A DNA stretch of 64,000 nt from Tepidisphaera sp. (GCA_016124375.1 WGNV01000001.1:1-64000), one strand, 5' to 3'; counted from the first letter of the stretch, positions 50,097 through 59,398 are shown. Translations and numbers: made by a program. Notes: generated by a model from the sequence alone, not told the origin.

Positions 50097-51032
50097 ATGA
50101 CCTCGGACGCGATGATGCACTCGGACCTCGCCCTGCCCGGCCTTCGCCGCGGCAAGGTGCGGGATGTCTACGACCTGCCCAACGACAAACGCACCGGCGA
50201 AGGCCGCCTGCTCATCGTCGCGTGCGATCGCATCTCCGCGTTCGATGTCGTGATGCCCACGCCCGTGCCCGGCAAGGGCCAGTTGCTCACCGAGCTCGCC
50301 GCGTTCTGGCTCCGCAAGGTCGAACGCAAAGGCCTCTGCCCGACGCATCTCATCTCCACCGACGCCGCCGACGTGCCCGACGCCGCGTTCAAACCGGGCG
50401 GCACCACGCGCGAAGAGCTTGAAGGCCGCATCATGATCGCCCGCAAGGCGAGCGTCGTGCCCATCGAGTGCGTCGCGCGGGGCTACGTCGAGGGCTCGGG
50501 GTGGAAGGAATACCAGGCCACCGGCTCGATCTGCGGCGTTTCGCTCCCGCCCGGCCTGCGCCAGTGCTCCAAACTCCCAGCTCCCATCTTCACCCCCGCC
50601 ACCAAAGAAGAACTGGGCACGCACGATCAGAACATCACGTTCGAAGAAGCCTCGTGCCGCGCGGGCGGCCCGCTGATGGAAAAACTGCGCGGGCTCACCA
50701 TGGCCGTCTACGAGATGGCCGCGGAACACGCCCTGGCCCGGGGCATCATCATCGCCGACACCAAGTTCGAGTTCGGGCTCGACGCCCACGGCACCGTGCT
50801 GCTGGTCGACGAAGCCCTGACCCCCGACAGCTCGCGCTTCTGGCCGGCGGATGACTACCAGCCAGGCCGCGCGCAACGCAGCTTCGACAAGCAGTACCTG
50901 CGTGAATGGCTGGAGGGTGAAGTGGCCGCCGGGCGCTGGGGCAAGCAGCCCCCGGGGCCGGACCTGCCGCAAGCCGTGCTGGACGCAACCGTGCGAAAGT
51001 ACCGCGAGGCCTGCACGCGCCTCACCAAGTAA
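50097..51032 (+). CDS. purC: Phosphoribosylaminoimidazole-succinocarboxamide (SAICAR) synthase
   Basis: The product is 311 residues. It shows RRGKVRDVYDLP, SAFDVVMPTPVPGKGQ, VPIECVARGYVEGSGW, ITFEEA and DTKFEFGLD followed by DEALTPDSSRFWP, the known PurC landmarks. The enzyme joins aspartate to CAIR with ATP in purine synthesis. The eukaryote/planctomycete-length form is slightly longer than the Gram-negative type. Several in-frame ATGs (50097, 50112, 50115) precede the conserved core, so the first few residues are uncertain. No other pur genes are adjacent. Confidence 0.95.
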   Translation: MTSDAMMHSDLALPGLRRGKVRDVYDLPNDKRTGEGRLLIVACDRISAFDVVMPTPVPGKGQLLTELAAFWLRKVERKGLCPTHLISTDAADVPDAAFKPGGTTREELEGRIMIARKASVVPIECVARGYVEGSGWKEYQATGSICGVSLPPGLRQCSKLPAPIFTPATKEELGTHDQNITFEEASCRAGGPLMEKLRGLTMAVYEMAAEHALARGIIIADTKFEFGLDAHGTVLLVDEALTPDSSRFWPADDYQPGRAQRSFDKQYLREWLEGEVAAGRWGKQPPGPDLPQAVLDATVRKYREACTRLTK

Positions 51033-51053
51033 GCGCCCGCGCGGGCGTGTCCG

Positions 51054-52331
51054 TTACTCGTACCGCCCGACGATCAGCGTCACGTTGTGCCCGCCGAACC
51101 CGAAGGTGTTGTTCATCGCGTACTTCACCCGGCGCTCGCGGCTGTGGTGCGGCACCAGGTCAATATCAAACCCTTCGTCGGGGTGATCAAGATTGATCGT
51201 CGGGGCGATGACGCCCTCCTGCACCGCGTGGATGCAGGCGATCATCTCCAGCGCGCCGCTGGCGCCCAGCGTGTGCCCGTGCATGCTCTTGGTGCTGCTC
51301 ATGAGCAGCTTCCCGCCGACCGACTTGCGGGCGTGATCGCCGAAGACCTTGAGCACCGCCGACACCTCGGCCTTGTCGCCCAGGGGGGTGCTGGTGCCGT
51401 GGGCGTTCACGTACCCGATGTCATCGGGGTTGAGTCGCGCGTCGCGCAGCGCCATCTTCATCGATCGCGACGCCCCGCCCCCGGCTTCATCGGGTGCCGT
51501 GATGTGGTACGCGTCGCACGAGTTGCCGAAGCCCACGACCTCGGCATAGATCGTCGCGCCGCGCTTCTTGGCGTGCTCCTCGGTCTCAAGGACGAACATC
51601 GCCGCCCCTTCGGCCAGCACGAACCCGTCGCGATCCTTGTCGAAAGGACGGCTGGCCTTGTTGGGCTCGGCGTTCCGGGTCGAGAGCGCCTTCATCGTCA
51701 TGAACGCCCCGATGCACAAGGGCGTGCACGCCGCCTCGGCCCCGCCCGCGATCATCACGTCGGCCAGGCCCCGGCGCAGGTAGTTCATCGCATCGCCGAT
51801 GGCGTGCCCGGAGCTGGCGCACGCCGTGGCGTGGCACGAGGCCGGGCCCTTGAGCCCGAACTTGATCGAGATGTTCCCCGCCACCGCGTTGGCCATGAGC
51901 CGGGGAACCGTGAACGGGTTCAGCCGGTCCGGACCCTTGTCGCGCATCACGATCACGCCGTCTTCGATCGTCTTGATGCCACCGATCCCCGAACCGATCA
52001 CGACGCCGCAGCGATCCGGCTCCAAGGCCGCAAAGTCGATCCCCGAGTGGCGCACGGCTTCGACGGCCGCCCCCAGCCCCAGGTGGCTGAACCGGTCCTG
52101 CCGCTTGGCCTCGCGATGCTCCATGAACGAGGCGGTGTCCCACCCCTTCACCTGCCCGGCGATCTCAACGCTCCAGACGTCACCATACTGGGCGAACTCT
52201 TCGCCCTCGATGCGGGTGATGCCCGAGCGCCCTTCGCGCATGGCGGCCCAGGTGGAGCCGGCGTCCGGCCCCAGGTTTGACACCGCGCCCATCCCCGTGA
52301 TGACGATTCGAGCCCCGCTGCTGCTCACCAT
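51054..52331 (-). CDS. fabF: Beta-ketoacyl-ACP synthase II
   Basis: The product is 425 residues from ATG 52331 with CGGAGG upstream. Catalytic Cys is in TACASS, the two His are in NAHGTSTP and in MHGHTLGASG, and PFDKDRDGFVLAEGA, VVIGSGIGG and NNTFGFGGHN are all typical of KAS II. It condenses malonyl-ACP with acyl-ACP in fatty-acid elongation. The acyl-carrier gene acpP lies 125 bp upstream on the same strand, the usual fab order. Confidence 0.95.
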   Translation of the reverse strand: MVSSSGARIVITGMGAVSNLGPDAGSTWAAMREGRSGITRIEGEEFAQYGDVWSVEIAGQVKGWDTASFMEHREAKRQDRFSHLGLGAAVEAVRHSGIDFAALEPDRCGVVIGSGIGGIKTIEDGVIVMRDKGPDRLNPFTVPRLMANAVAGNISIKFGLKGPASCHATACASSGHAIGDAMNYLRRGLADVMIAGGAEAACTPLCIGAFMTMKALSTRNAEPNKASRPFDKDRDGFVLAEGAAMFVLETEEHAKKRGATIYAEVVGFGNSCDAYHITAPDEAGGGASRSMKMALRDARLNPDDIGYVNAHGTSTPLGDKAEVSAVLKVFGDHARKSVGGKLLMSSTKSMHGHTLGASGALEMIACIHAVQEGVIAPTINLDHPDEGFDIDLVPHHSRERRVKYAMNNTFGFGGHNVTLIVGRYE

Positions 52332-52455
52332 GAACCTCCGCGTGTTGCGAGTCCGACGGCACGTCTCCAAAAGCGGCCTGGCCGCCTCCGGTCCGCACCT
52401 CGGCGCGCCGGGCCACGCCCGGCCGCGCCCCCCTCACACCCGGCGGCGACAGAAC

Positions 52456-52704
52456 TCAGTGCTTGCCGTGGTTCTGCTTGATGAAATCAATCGCGTCGCC
52501 GACGGTCTTGATCTTCTCAGCCTGCTCATCGGGAATATCGGTCTCGAACGCCTCTTCCAGCTCCATGACCAGTTCCACCTGGTCCAGGCTGTCGGCGCTC
52601 AGATCGTCCGAAAAACTCGACGCGCGGGTGATCTTGGCTTTGTCATGCCCCATCTGCTGGGCCACGATCTCGATCACCTTGGCTTCAATCTCTTGCTCGG
52701 TCAC
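52456..52704 (-). CDS. acpP: Acyl carrier protein
   Basis: The product is 82 residues from a GTG with CGGAGA upstream. The phosphopantetheine site is [15 protein letters not shown] with Ser at about 38, and the helices match AcpP ([28 protein letters not shown]). It carries fatty-acid intermediates to FabF, encoded just downstream. Length is standard. Confidence 0.95.
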   Translation of the reverse strand: MTEQEIEAKVIEIVAQQMGHDKAKITRASSFSDDLSADSLDQVELVMELEEAFETDIPDEQAEKIKTVGDAIDFIKQNHGKH

Positions 52705-53177
52705 GCGTGTTCTCCGTCGCTCTTGGGGCCGCAGGGCCCGGGAACTGCTCCCGACGCCCGGCCCAAACCCTAGTCCAACAACCAGATCAACATCCGCTCA
52801 ACACAACTCTCTCCGCCCTCCCAACGGGCTCGTAACCCTTCCGGGTTATTCCCCGCGAAGCCGGATGATACGCCCCAACCCCGCGACCGCCCACCCCGCC
52901 CCGCCTCCGGCCCGCCGACATCCTTCCACGCCCGGCACCGCCAGCCCTCGCCCCGCTTCTAGGACGCGCCCCCGTCAATGCACCGGGTGATTTCTGCGCG
53001 ATTATCCGATTGCGCCGCGCGGAATCTTCCGCCAGTCTCGGAAAGTCCGAACCGTCGCCGCAGTCGCTCGAATCGGCTGACGATGCACACCCCCGCACAC
53101 CAGCGGGTGGGCACGACGCCCATGTCCCGCTGGGGGGGTGGCCGGTCGGTCCACCCCTTGGGCGAGGGAGAACCGGA
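52705..53177. other. 473-bp divergent intergenic region
   Basis: This gap separates acpP (leftward) from the DUF1444-like gene (rightward). It holds a small perfect hairpin TAACCC-TTCC-GGGTTA at 52833-52848, TATCAT (minus strand, near 52870) and long C-rich stretches. No convincing promoter pair, RNA or protein gene was recognised. Confidence 0.4.
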
Positions 53178-53993
53178 ATGAACCCCATGCCACGCGAGCC
53201 CGAAGCCTTCGCCAACGCCGTCGCCAGCATGCTGCGGCAGATCCAGCCCGAATACAACGTCGACCTCGTCGGCCCGCGCGAACTCATCGTCAACGGCCGC
53301 CGCCTCGACCTCGAAAACCTCTTCCGCATGGTCAACCACGAGCCCGCCCGGGGCGAGGAAATCGTCGAGCACTACCTCCACCAGCTCTTCGCCGGCGACG
53401 CCCTCCAACTCATGTCCATGTCCCTCGACTTCGCCCGTCAGCGGATCATGCCCCGCATCCAGCCCGAAACCATCTTCCAACACCTCAACCGCGAGCAGGT
53501 CGCCCACGTCCCCTTCGTCAACGACACCGTCATCGTCTTCGTCACCGACCTGCCCCACATGACCGTCAGCATCACCACCGAGCAGCTCGTTCGCTGGAAG
53601 ATCTCCATCGAAGAGGCCGAACTGCTTGCCCGCGAAAACCTCGACAACTACGTGCCGGACCTCGAAGTCCAGCTCGTCGAAAGCAAAGAAGGCGGCCGCG
53701 CCGCCATCCTGGGCCAGCACGACGGCTACGACGCCGCCCGCCTCCTCCTGGGGGGCCTCTTCGACCGCATGGCAAACCAGCTCGGGGGCAACTTCAACGT
53801 CGCCATCCCCGCCCGCGACATGTTCGTCGCCTTCAGCCCGGGCCCCACCGAGTTCGTCCGCCGCCTCCAGAGCCGCGTCGAACACGACTTCAAACGCCTC
53901 CCCTACCCCATCTGCCCCGATCTCTTCTACGTGACCCGCGACGGTGTCTGCGGCACCAAGCCCGAGAGCGCCCACCGGGGCGAAGCCGCCTAA
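53178..53993 (+). CDS. DUF1444-like protein of unknown function
   Basis: The product is 271 residues from ATG 53178 with GGGAG about 8 bases upstream. It is a soluble alpha/beta protein with VDLVGPRELIVNGRRLDLEN near the N-terminus, RIMPRIQPETIFQHL in the middle and FDRMANQLGGNFNVAIPARD then MFVAFSPGP in the C-terminal half, a layout like DUF1444 proteins of Gram-positives. No catalytic residues are assigned. It is transcribed alone and converges with a membrane protein gene 24 bp away. Confidence 0.7.
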   Translation: MNPMPREPEAFANAVASMLRQIQPEYNVDLVGPRELIVNGRRLDLENLFRMVNHEPARGEEIVEHYLHQLFAGDALQLMSMSLDFARQRIMPRIQPETIFQHLNREQVAHVPFVNDTVIVFVTDLPHMTVSITTEQLVRWKISIEEAELLARENLDNYVPDLEVQLVESKEGGRAAILGQHDGYDAARLLLGGLFDRMANQLGGNFNVAIPARDMFVAFSPGPTEFVRRLQSRVEHDFKRLPYPICPDLFYVTRDGVCGTKPESAHRGEAA

Positions 53994-54017
53994 CCCGCCA
54001 TCCCACACGTCGCGTGC

Positions 54018-54722
54018 TCACGCCGCCGCCAGCTTCGGGGGCGGTGCGTTCACGCACGCCGCGTACCCGGCCCAGATCAGCACCAGCCCCACGAACTCGC
54101 CGATGTACAGCGCCTCGACGACGCCGTCCTTGGCCATCGCGCCACCAATTCCCGGCAGAATCCCGCCGATCGCGATCAGCGCTGTCCCGATCGCCCGCGC
54201 CCGGTCCGTCCCGGACATCACAAACTTGGCGCACGAGTGCATCGCGCCGCCCACCAAGAAGAACGCCGCATAGAGATTGATGAACGGCGTCATCAGCCGC
54301 ACCCACTGCCACGACAACGCCGCGCCCCCGGGCCGGTGCTCCTGCAGTTTGCTCATGTCCGTCGGGCACAAGACCACCGCGATGCTCGCCGCGATCACGA
54401 CCGATAACGAAATCGCCGTCAGGATGTGCGCCGTGCGGCGCTTCATCAACAAGTAGACACTCCCCGTCGCCAGCGGATAGCCCCCCAAAATCGCACCCGC
54501 CCAGTACCACACTTTGTTCAGCACCGGCCCATTGCCGGCCAGCGTGATCGTCGATTCCACCGCCGTCCCCAGCCCATAGCAGAACACCCCGATCCCCCAC
54601 CACACCAGGTGCGACTTCCAGCCTCGCAGCGACGCACGGCGAGCCAGCACGATCAGGAACAAAATCGACACCAGGGTCGTCGCCAGCGGCAAATAGTGAA
54701 CGGGCAACGCTTGGTCGGGCAT
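54018..54722 (-). CDS. Multi-pass membrane protein of unknown function
   Basis: The product is 234 residues from ATG 54722 with about six or seven hydrophobic helices (for example HYLPLATTLVSILFLIVLAR at 8-27, VWWGIGVFCYGLG at 39-51, then helices near 70, 100, 145, 180 and 210). Short polar loops carry MKRR and DRAR. No transporter or enzyme signature is recognised. It diverges from the DUF389 gene, sharing a 154-bp promoter region. Confidence 0.7.
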   Translation of the reverse strand: MPDQALPVHYLPLATTLVSILFLIVLARRASLRGWKSHLVWWGIGVFCYGLGTAVESTITLAGNGPVLNKVWYWAGAILGGYPLATGSVYLLMKRRTAHILTAISLSVVIAASIAVVLCPTDMSKLQEHRPGGAALSWQWVRLMTPFINLYAAFFLVGGAMHSCAKFVMSGTDRARAIGTALIAIGGILPGIGGAMAKDGVVEALYIGEFVGLVLIWAGYAACVNAPPPKLAAA

Positions 54723-54876
54723 ACTCAAGTCTTCCGTCTGGAGCTCGGCGCGGATGCATCCCGCCTCACGCCCCCAGCACGCCGGCACAGTATGGCCGGG
54801 CTTTGGCGCGGGCCCGGCTGAGTATCATCGCCCGGCGGCGATCCGTCTCCTCGACGCCGACAGGAGCACGCCCCCG

Positions 54877-55884
54877 ATGGCCCTACGCATGATCGAGGTG
54901 GTCGTCCCCCGATCGCGCCTGGACGAAGCCACCCGGCTGCTCGACGACGCCGGCGGCATCGAGCAGTGGCGCACCTCCATCGACGACGATCGCGCCCTCA
55001 TAAGGCTCCTGGCCGACTCAGCCCAGTGCGAGCCCGCCGTCGTCGCCATCGAAAAACACTTCGACGCCTCGGAGGGCTTTCGGCTCATGATCTTCGAGGT
55101 GCAGGCAACCCTGCCCCGCCCGCAGGAGCCCGAGCCCCCCGCCACCCCCGCAGACGCACCCGACGAAAAATCCCCCGACCCCGACCGGATCGCCTGCGAG
55201 GAACTCGTCCAGCGCCTCGCCGACAGTTCCAAACTCACCCGCGTCTACATCGCCAGCGTGGTGCTCTCGGTCATCGTCGCCGCCATCGGCCTCATCCGCG
55301 ATGACGTCGCCGTCATCATCGGCGCCATGGTCATCGCGCCCCTGCTCACCCCCAACATGACCCTCGCCCTGGCCACCACCCTGGGCGACCCGGCGCTGGG
55401 TAAAAAGTCAATCCGCGTGAACCTGGTCGGAATCGCCCTGGCCCTCGCCCTGGCGACGCTCATCGGCCTGCTCGCTCCCTTCGACCCCCACGTCTCTCAG
55501 ATCGCCGGCCGCACCCACGTCTCGCTCTCCGATGTCGCCCTCGCGCTCGCCGCCGGCTGTGCCGGGGCCTTGGCCGTCACCACCGGCCTGTCCGCGGCTT
55601 TGGTGGGCGTGATGGTCGCCGTCGCCCTCATGCCCCCGCTCGTCACGCTCGGCCTGCTGCTGGGGAGCGGCCAGCCCCACCTGGCGGGCGGAGCCGCCCT
55701 CCTCACCTCTGTCAACATCGTCTGCGTCAACATCGCCGGCGTCGCCACCTTCCTGTGGCAGCGGGTCCGGCCCAGCAAGTGGTGGCAGGAGGACCGGGCG
55801 AAACGCATGGTGAGGCGAGCCGCCCTCGGGTGGGTGCTGCTGCTGGCCATCCTCATCGCACTCATCCTGATTTCCAAGAAGTAG
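54877..55884 (+). CDS. DUF389/TIGR00341-family membrane protein
   Basis: The product is 335 residues from ATG 54877 with CAGGAGC about 9 bases upstream. An N-terminal ferredoxin-like part (about 1-80) and a Pro/Asp linker are followed by several membrane helices carrying DDVAVIIGAMVIAPLLTPNM, the family signature, and GLSAALVGVMVAVALMPPLV. Such proteins are widespread, membrane-bound and uncharacterised. The hairpin at 55932 may end its transcript. Confidence 0.85.
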   Translation: MALRMIEVVVPRSRLDEATRLLDDAGGIEQWRTSIDDDRALIRLLADSAQCEPAVVAIEKHFDASEGFRLMIFEVQATLPRPQEPEPPATPADAPDEKSPDPDRIACEELVQRLADSSKLTRVYIASVVLSVIVAAIGLIRDDVAVIIGAMVIAPLLTPNMTLALATTLGDPALGKKSIRVNLVGIALALALATLIGLLAPFDPHVSQIAGRTHVSLSDVALALAAGCAGALAVTTGLSAALVGVMVAVALMPPLVTLGLLLGSGQPHLAGGAALLTSVNIVCVNIAGVATFLWQRVRPSKWWQEDRAKRMVRRAALGWVLLLAILIALILISKK

Positions 55885-55931
55885 CCGGTTTTTCTCCCGA
55901 ACCGGGAGCCGGTCCGGGCGTCTTACTACCA

Positions 55932-55948
55932 TGCGGCTTCAAGCCGCA
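55932..55948 (+). terminator. Possible terminator hairpin after the DUF389 gene
   Basis: TGCGGCTT-C-AAGCCGCA is a perfect 8-bp palindrome with a one-base centre, followed by CCTTTT. The short T-run makes termination uncertain; it is also close to the next gene's ribosome site. A second hairpin (CTCCCG/CGGGAG) lies just upstream near 55894. Confidence 0.4.
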
Positions 55949-55988
55949 CCTTTTCGTGCACCGTTCTTTCGTTCCCCGGGGAGGGTCT

Positions 55989-57293
55989 ATGCGCAGGTCC
56001 GTCGCGTTGGCATCCACTGTTCTGCTGGGTCTGGCCGCCTCTCTCGCGTTCGCAGGTGAACCCGGCGATGGCATCATCAGGAGGGGCGAAGGTGCCCTGC
56101 GCCAGGAACTGAACAAGACCGAGCTCAAGCCCTTCGACGCCTCCCTCTGGGGCAAGCTCAGCGATTGGAAGAACGGCCCCGCCCTGAGCGACGCCCAGGC
56201 CTCGGGCCACCCCGTGCTCGTCCTCTGCTGGACCGACTACATCCCCACCTCCAAGCGCGCCTTCGCCCTGGCCAAGCGCATCGCGGAGAAGTACGGCCCC
56301 GACGGGCTCATCGTCGTCGCGGCTCACAGCAAGAGCGACTGGGAGCACGCCCAGAAGCCCGAAGCCCCCAAGGGCGCCACCTTGCTCATCGCCCTGGACG
56401 CCAAGGAAGAGTTCCGGGCCGGCCTCAAGTCCGCCGGCGACCCCGACTTCTTCGTCATCGACAAGGCCGGGCAGATGCGCTTCGCCAGCGTCGACACCAG
56501 CTCCGTCGAGGCGGCCGTCGAAAAAGTTGTCAAAGAGTCGCGCGATGACGCCGCCTCCATCAACGGCAAACTCGCCAACCTGGCCCAGGAGCGCGAAGCC
56601 GCCGCCCGTCGCACCGAGGCCAACCGCGCCAACGTCGACCTCACCAACCTCCCCGAAGTTGATTTCGACCTGCCCCCCGACACCGCCTACGCCGACAAGT
56701 CCCTCTGGCCCGTCAAGCCCAAGGACGACAACAGCTTCAACAACCAGCAGGACGCCCAGGTCAAGATTCCCATCCCCGACACCGGCTACGTCAGCGGCTC
56801 CAAGCCCCCTACCAAGGGCCGCGTCGTCGTCCTCTACTACTGGGGCCTGGACGCCCGCGAGAGCTACCCCTCCATCGACCGCCTTTCTCTCCTCCAGCGC
56901 CAGCACGGGCGAGATCTGACCGTCATCGGCGTCATCAGCCCGCTGCACGACGACAACAACCGGCAGTTCAACAGCAACCCGGGCCAGGACGATGCCAAGG
57001 CCCTCGAGGCCCGCGTCCGGGGCATCCTGGGCTCGCGAAACCTCAACCACTCCATGCTGCTGGATCCCAACGGCGCCCTCATCGGCCAGGGAATCCCGGG
57101 CAATGTCAACGCCCAGAACACCGTCTTCCCGCTCGTCTCGGTCATCAGCAGCGACGGCGTCCTCCGGGGCTGGGGCGCGCTGGACAGCGCGCCCGTCAAG
57201 GCCGCCCTCGACAAGGTGCTCGACAACGACCCGGGCGTCAAGGCCCGGCGCAAGGCCGAGGAGGCGTACATCCGCGCCCATGACGTCAAGTAG
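55989..57293 (+). CDS. Secreted protein with thioredoxin-like domains lacking CxxC
   Basis: The product is 434 residues from ATG 55989 (GGGAGG upstream). A signal peptide (about 1-23, ending AFA-G) leads to a region with thioredoxin-fold features: HPVLVLCWTDYIPTSKRAFA near 76 where the redox site would be, only one Cys, then PDFFVIDKAGQMRF. A second similar domain follows (RVVVLYYWGLDARESYPSID). Neither has CxxC, so a structural or peroxiredoxin-unlike role is likely. The C-terminal part is helical. It precedes trmL, overlapping it by up to 14 bp. Confidence 0.7.
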   Translation: MRRSVALASTVLLGLAASLAFAGEPGDGIIRRGEGALRQELNKTELKPFDASLWGKLSDWKNGPALSDAQASGHPVLVLCWTDYIPTSKRAFALAKRIAEKYGPDGLIVVAAHSKSDWEHAQKPEAPKGATLLIALDAKEEFRAGLKSAGDPDFFVIDKAGQMRFASVDTSSVEAAVEKVVKESRDDAASINGKLANLAQEREAAARRTEANRANVDLTNLPEVDFDLPPDTAYADKSLWPVKPKDDNSFNNQQDAQVKIPIPDTGYVSGSKPPTKGRVVVLYYWGLDARESYPSIDRLSLLQRQHGRDLTVIGVISPLHDDNNRQFNSNPGQDDAKALEARVRGILGSRNLNHSMLLDPNGALIGQGIPGNVNAQNTVFPLVSVISSDGVLRGWGALDSAPVKAALDKVLDNDPGVKARRKAEEAYIRAHDVK

Positions 57294-57843
57294 TCCGCCA
57301 AGTCCAGTTTCCCCCCAAGGCCCGGGTTCGCCCGGGCTTTTTCATGTGGTGCTCGTCGAGCCCGAGATCCCCAACAACACGGGAAACATCGGCCGCACCT
57401 GCGTCGCGACCGGCTGCGCCCTCCACCTGGTCCGCCCGCTGGGCTTTGACACCAGCGAAAAGGCCTGCCGGCGTGCCGGCCTTGACTACTGGCCCAGGCT
57501 CCGCGTGCGCGAGCACGATTCGTGGGACCTTTTCGAGCGCGACGTCGCGCCGCCCCGCCTGTGGCTTTTGACGACCAAGACCACCCGAAGCGTCTTCGAC
57601 GTCACGCTCCTCCGGGGCGACGCCCTGGTCTTCGGTAAGGAGACCGCCGGGCTCGGCCCTGAGTTCCTGAGCCGCTACCCCGACCGGCTGGTCAGCCTGC
57701 CCATGATGGAGGGCGAACGCTCGCTGAACCTCGCGACCGCGGCCTGCACCGTGATCTACGAGGGCATCCGACAGCTCCTCCACCGAGGGGAAATCAGACG
57801 GAATGCGAACGGAAGGCTTGAAGTACCAAGTACTTCTACCTAA
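57280..57843 (+). CDS. trmL: tRNA (cytidine/uridine-34-2'-O)-methyltransferase
   Basis: The product is 187 residues from ATG 57280. The SPOUT core reads VVLVEPEIPNNTGNIGRTC, GALVFGKETAGLGPEF, and SLPMMEGERSLNLATAA, which matches TrmL, the enzyme that 2'-O-methylates wobble C34/U34 of tRNA-Leu. The ATG overlaps the upstream gene by 14 bp. A strong intrinsic-terminator sequence (57318-57342) falls inside the N-terminal codons. An alternative GTG at 57346, just after it, would give 165 residues, closer to the usual TrmL length but trimming the first strand. The conserved Phe-His before VVL favours the upstream start slightly. Confidence 0.85.
   Translation: MTSSSPPSPVSPQGPGSPGLFHVVLVEPEIPNNTGNIGRTCVATGCALHLVRPLGFDTSEKACRRAGLDYWPRLRVREHDSWDLFERDVAPPRLWLLTTKTTRSVFDVTLLRGDALVFGKETAGLGPEFLSRYPDRLVSLPMMEGERSLNLATAACTVIYEGIRQLLHRGEIRRNANGRLEVPSTST
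57318..57342 (+). terminator. Intrinsic terminator overlapping the trmL N-terminus
   Basis: GCCCGGG-TTCG-CCCGGGC is a perfect 7-bp stem with a stable UUCG loop, followed by five Ts (57338-57342). It lies 27 bp after the thioredoxin-fold gene and would end that transcript unless ribosomes translating trmL from 57280 unfold it. Confidence 0.88.
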
Positions 57844-58157
57844 TTCCGGCCTGCAAAGACCCCAATCGCGAAAAAACCAAACTTCGCGCCATATTTTCTT
57901 GACAACTGCGAACACTCTGATCTGAAAACCGGTATGACTGGATGGGGCCGCGTGATTTCGCGGGGCACGACAGGGAACGCCGGGGCGACGACGACCGCCC
58001 CGCCGGCACCCGCCGCGAATGACCGCGACTCCGACACACGCATCTCTCTCTCCTCCGGTGTGCCGCCCGTGAACAACGGGCGGTACACTGCTTTTGGGTC
58101 TGTCCCGCTTCCGGCCGGCATCAGAAGCGAGCTCGACCCGCAAGGAGCACTGGCGGC
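57844..58157. other. 314-bp intergenic region before a small lipoprotein gene
   Basis: It contains a perfect TTGACA (57899-57904) without a good -10, an AT-richer patch, and a hairpin CCGCCCGT-GAACA-ACGGGCGG (58063-58083) that could lie in the leader of the lipoprotein mRNA. AAGGAG near 58141 is the ribosome site of the next gene. No RNA gene was recognised. Confidence 0.45.
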
Positions 58158-58415
58158 ATGACGCATCGGGGTTCAACGTCGCACGCACGCACCAGTCGCG
58201 GGGTTCTCGTCCCCGCCATCTCGGGCATCGTCATGCTGCTGGCCACCCTCTTTCTGCCGGCCTGCGGGCAGCCCCTCTTCTCGCCGGATGAGCCCCGCAG
58301 CCAGTACGACCGCAACGACGCGCTGCGGGGCCAGCACGCTCCGTCCTACGTCTACGACCAATACGGCACCCGCCGCCCGAACATCCGCCAGCGCCTGCTC
58401 GACACGCCCGACTGA
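58158..58415 (+). CDS. Small lipoprotein
   Basis: The product is 85 residues with AAGGAG about 11 bases before the ATG. A hydrophobic segment (about 16-34) ends in a lipobox-like LPAC with Cys36, so it is probably acylated and membrane-attached. The mature part is polar (RSQYDRNDALRGQHAPSYVY, then RRPNIRQRL) and has no known domain. It is expressed from its own region between trmL and the amidase gene. Confidence 0.72.
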   Translation: MTHRGSTSHARTSRGVLVPAISGIVMLLATLFLPACGQPLFSPDEPRSQYDRNDALRGQHAPSYVYDQYGTRRPNIRQRLLDTPD

Positions 58416-58705
58416 GAAGCTCGTCCGGGAATAACCGTGAAAGGGCGTGGATGAATAATCCACGGGTGGACGCGCAACAAAAGTAGCGAATAGCCGGACC
58501 ACCCCGCACCACGGACTCGGATATCCTGTCGCCCAGAAGGAATTTGACGGCGCTTGTGATTAAGCGCGGGCCGTTCGGACGATTTCTTTTAGGCGGGCTC
58601 AAGTCGGGCCCGGCACGCCCGCCCCGAGCTCGATCGGCACGGGCGTGTGAGGGGAGCGGGAAGTTTCAGGTCGGGAAGGATTTCCGACCATTCGCGAAGG
58701 TGTGC
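58416..58705. other. 290-bp intergenic region before the amidase gene
   Basis: Nothing coding is supported. A 7-bp hairpin CGTGGAT-GAATA-ATCCACG (58446-58464) lies 30 bp after the lipoprotein gene but lacks a T-run. Another short inverted repeat, GCGCTT/AAGCGC, is at 58551-58568. TTGACG at 58544 has no matching -10. Confidence 0.4.
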
Positions 58706-59398
58706 ATGGCGAGCGCTTCTGCCAAGTCAAGGTCCCGCCGGTCTTCGAGTTCGAAGCGCGGGGTGTCGCGCCGCTCCAAGGTCGTCTTCGCCGCCCTTCT
58801 GGCCTCGATGACGCTGGTCGGTGGCGGCCTGGTCGCGCTCGATCCGCACGCCGCACCCGCCGCCCAGGGCCTCACCATCCCCACGCTGGTGGCGACGGGT
58901 TCGCCCGACACGATCGAAGTGATCTTCAACACGCCCAAGACGCGCTCGATCGCGGCCGGGCGCTGGAAGGCCATCGTCATCCACGACTCTGGCACCATGT
59001 TCGCCACCCCCGCGACGCTCGAAGAAGACGCCCGCCGCATGGGCCTCAAGGGCCAGGGGTATCAGTTCGTCATCGGCAACGGCAGCGGACTCGACGACGG
59101 CGAGCTGCACGTCGGCCAGCGCTGGATCAACCAGACCGCCGGCGCCCACACCATCGGCAAAGATGCCGATTGGTACAACCTCAACGCCATCGGCATCTGC
59201 CTCGTCGGCGACGGCGAGCGCCGGCCCTTCACCCCGGCCCAGTTGCGCCGCCTCACCCAGTTGGTCGATTCGCTCTGCCGCGAACTCAACATCCCCGCCG
59301 ACCATGTCTACCTCCAGAGCCAGCTCGCGGCTTCGCCCAGCCCCGGGAAATATTTCCCCGAGGCCGCCTTCCGCGCCCAGATCGACGGCATCCGCTGA
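58706..59398 (+). CDS. N-acetylmuramoyl-L-alanine amidase-like (Amidase_2/PGRP fold)
   Basis: The product is 230 residues from ATG 58706. A basic N-terminus and a membrane helix (about 25-45) anchor a PGRP-like domain: KAIVIHDSGTMFATPATLEEDA (first zinc His), YQFVIGNGSGLDDGELHVGQRW, GAHTIG (second His region), LNAIGICLVGD and a late SPGKYFP. These enzymes cut the bond between MurNAc and the stem peptide. The usual first motif has two adjacent His; only one is present here. It is likely exported or membrane-bound and probably acts in wall turnover. Confidence 0.8.
   Translation: MASASAKSRSRRSSSSKRGVSRRSKVVFAALLASMTLVGGGLVALDPHAAPAAQGLTIPTLVATGSPDTIEVIFNTPKTRSIAAGRWKAIVIHDSGTMFATPATLEEDARRMGLKGQGYQFVIGNGSGLDDGELHVGQRWINQTAGAHTIGKDADWYNLNAIGICLVGDGERRPFTPAQLRRLTQLVDSLCRELNIPADHVYLQSQLAASPSPGKYFPEAAFRAQIDGIR

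Noticed and set aside
57899..57904. Perfect TTGACA as a promoter -35
   Set aside because: No -10-like sequence at 16-18 bases downstream.
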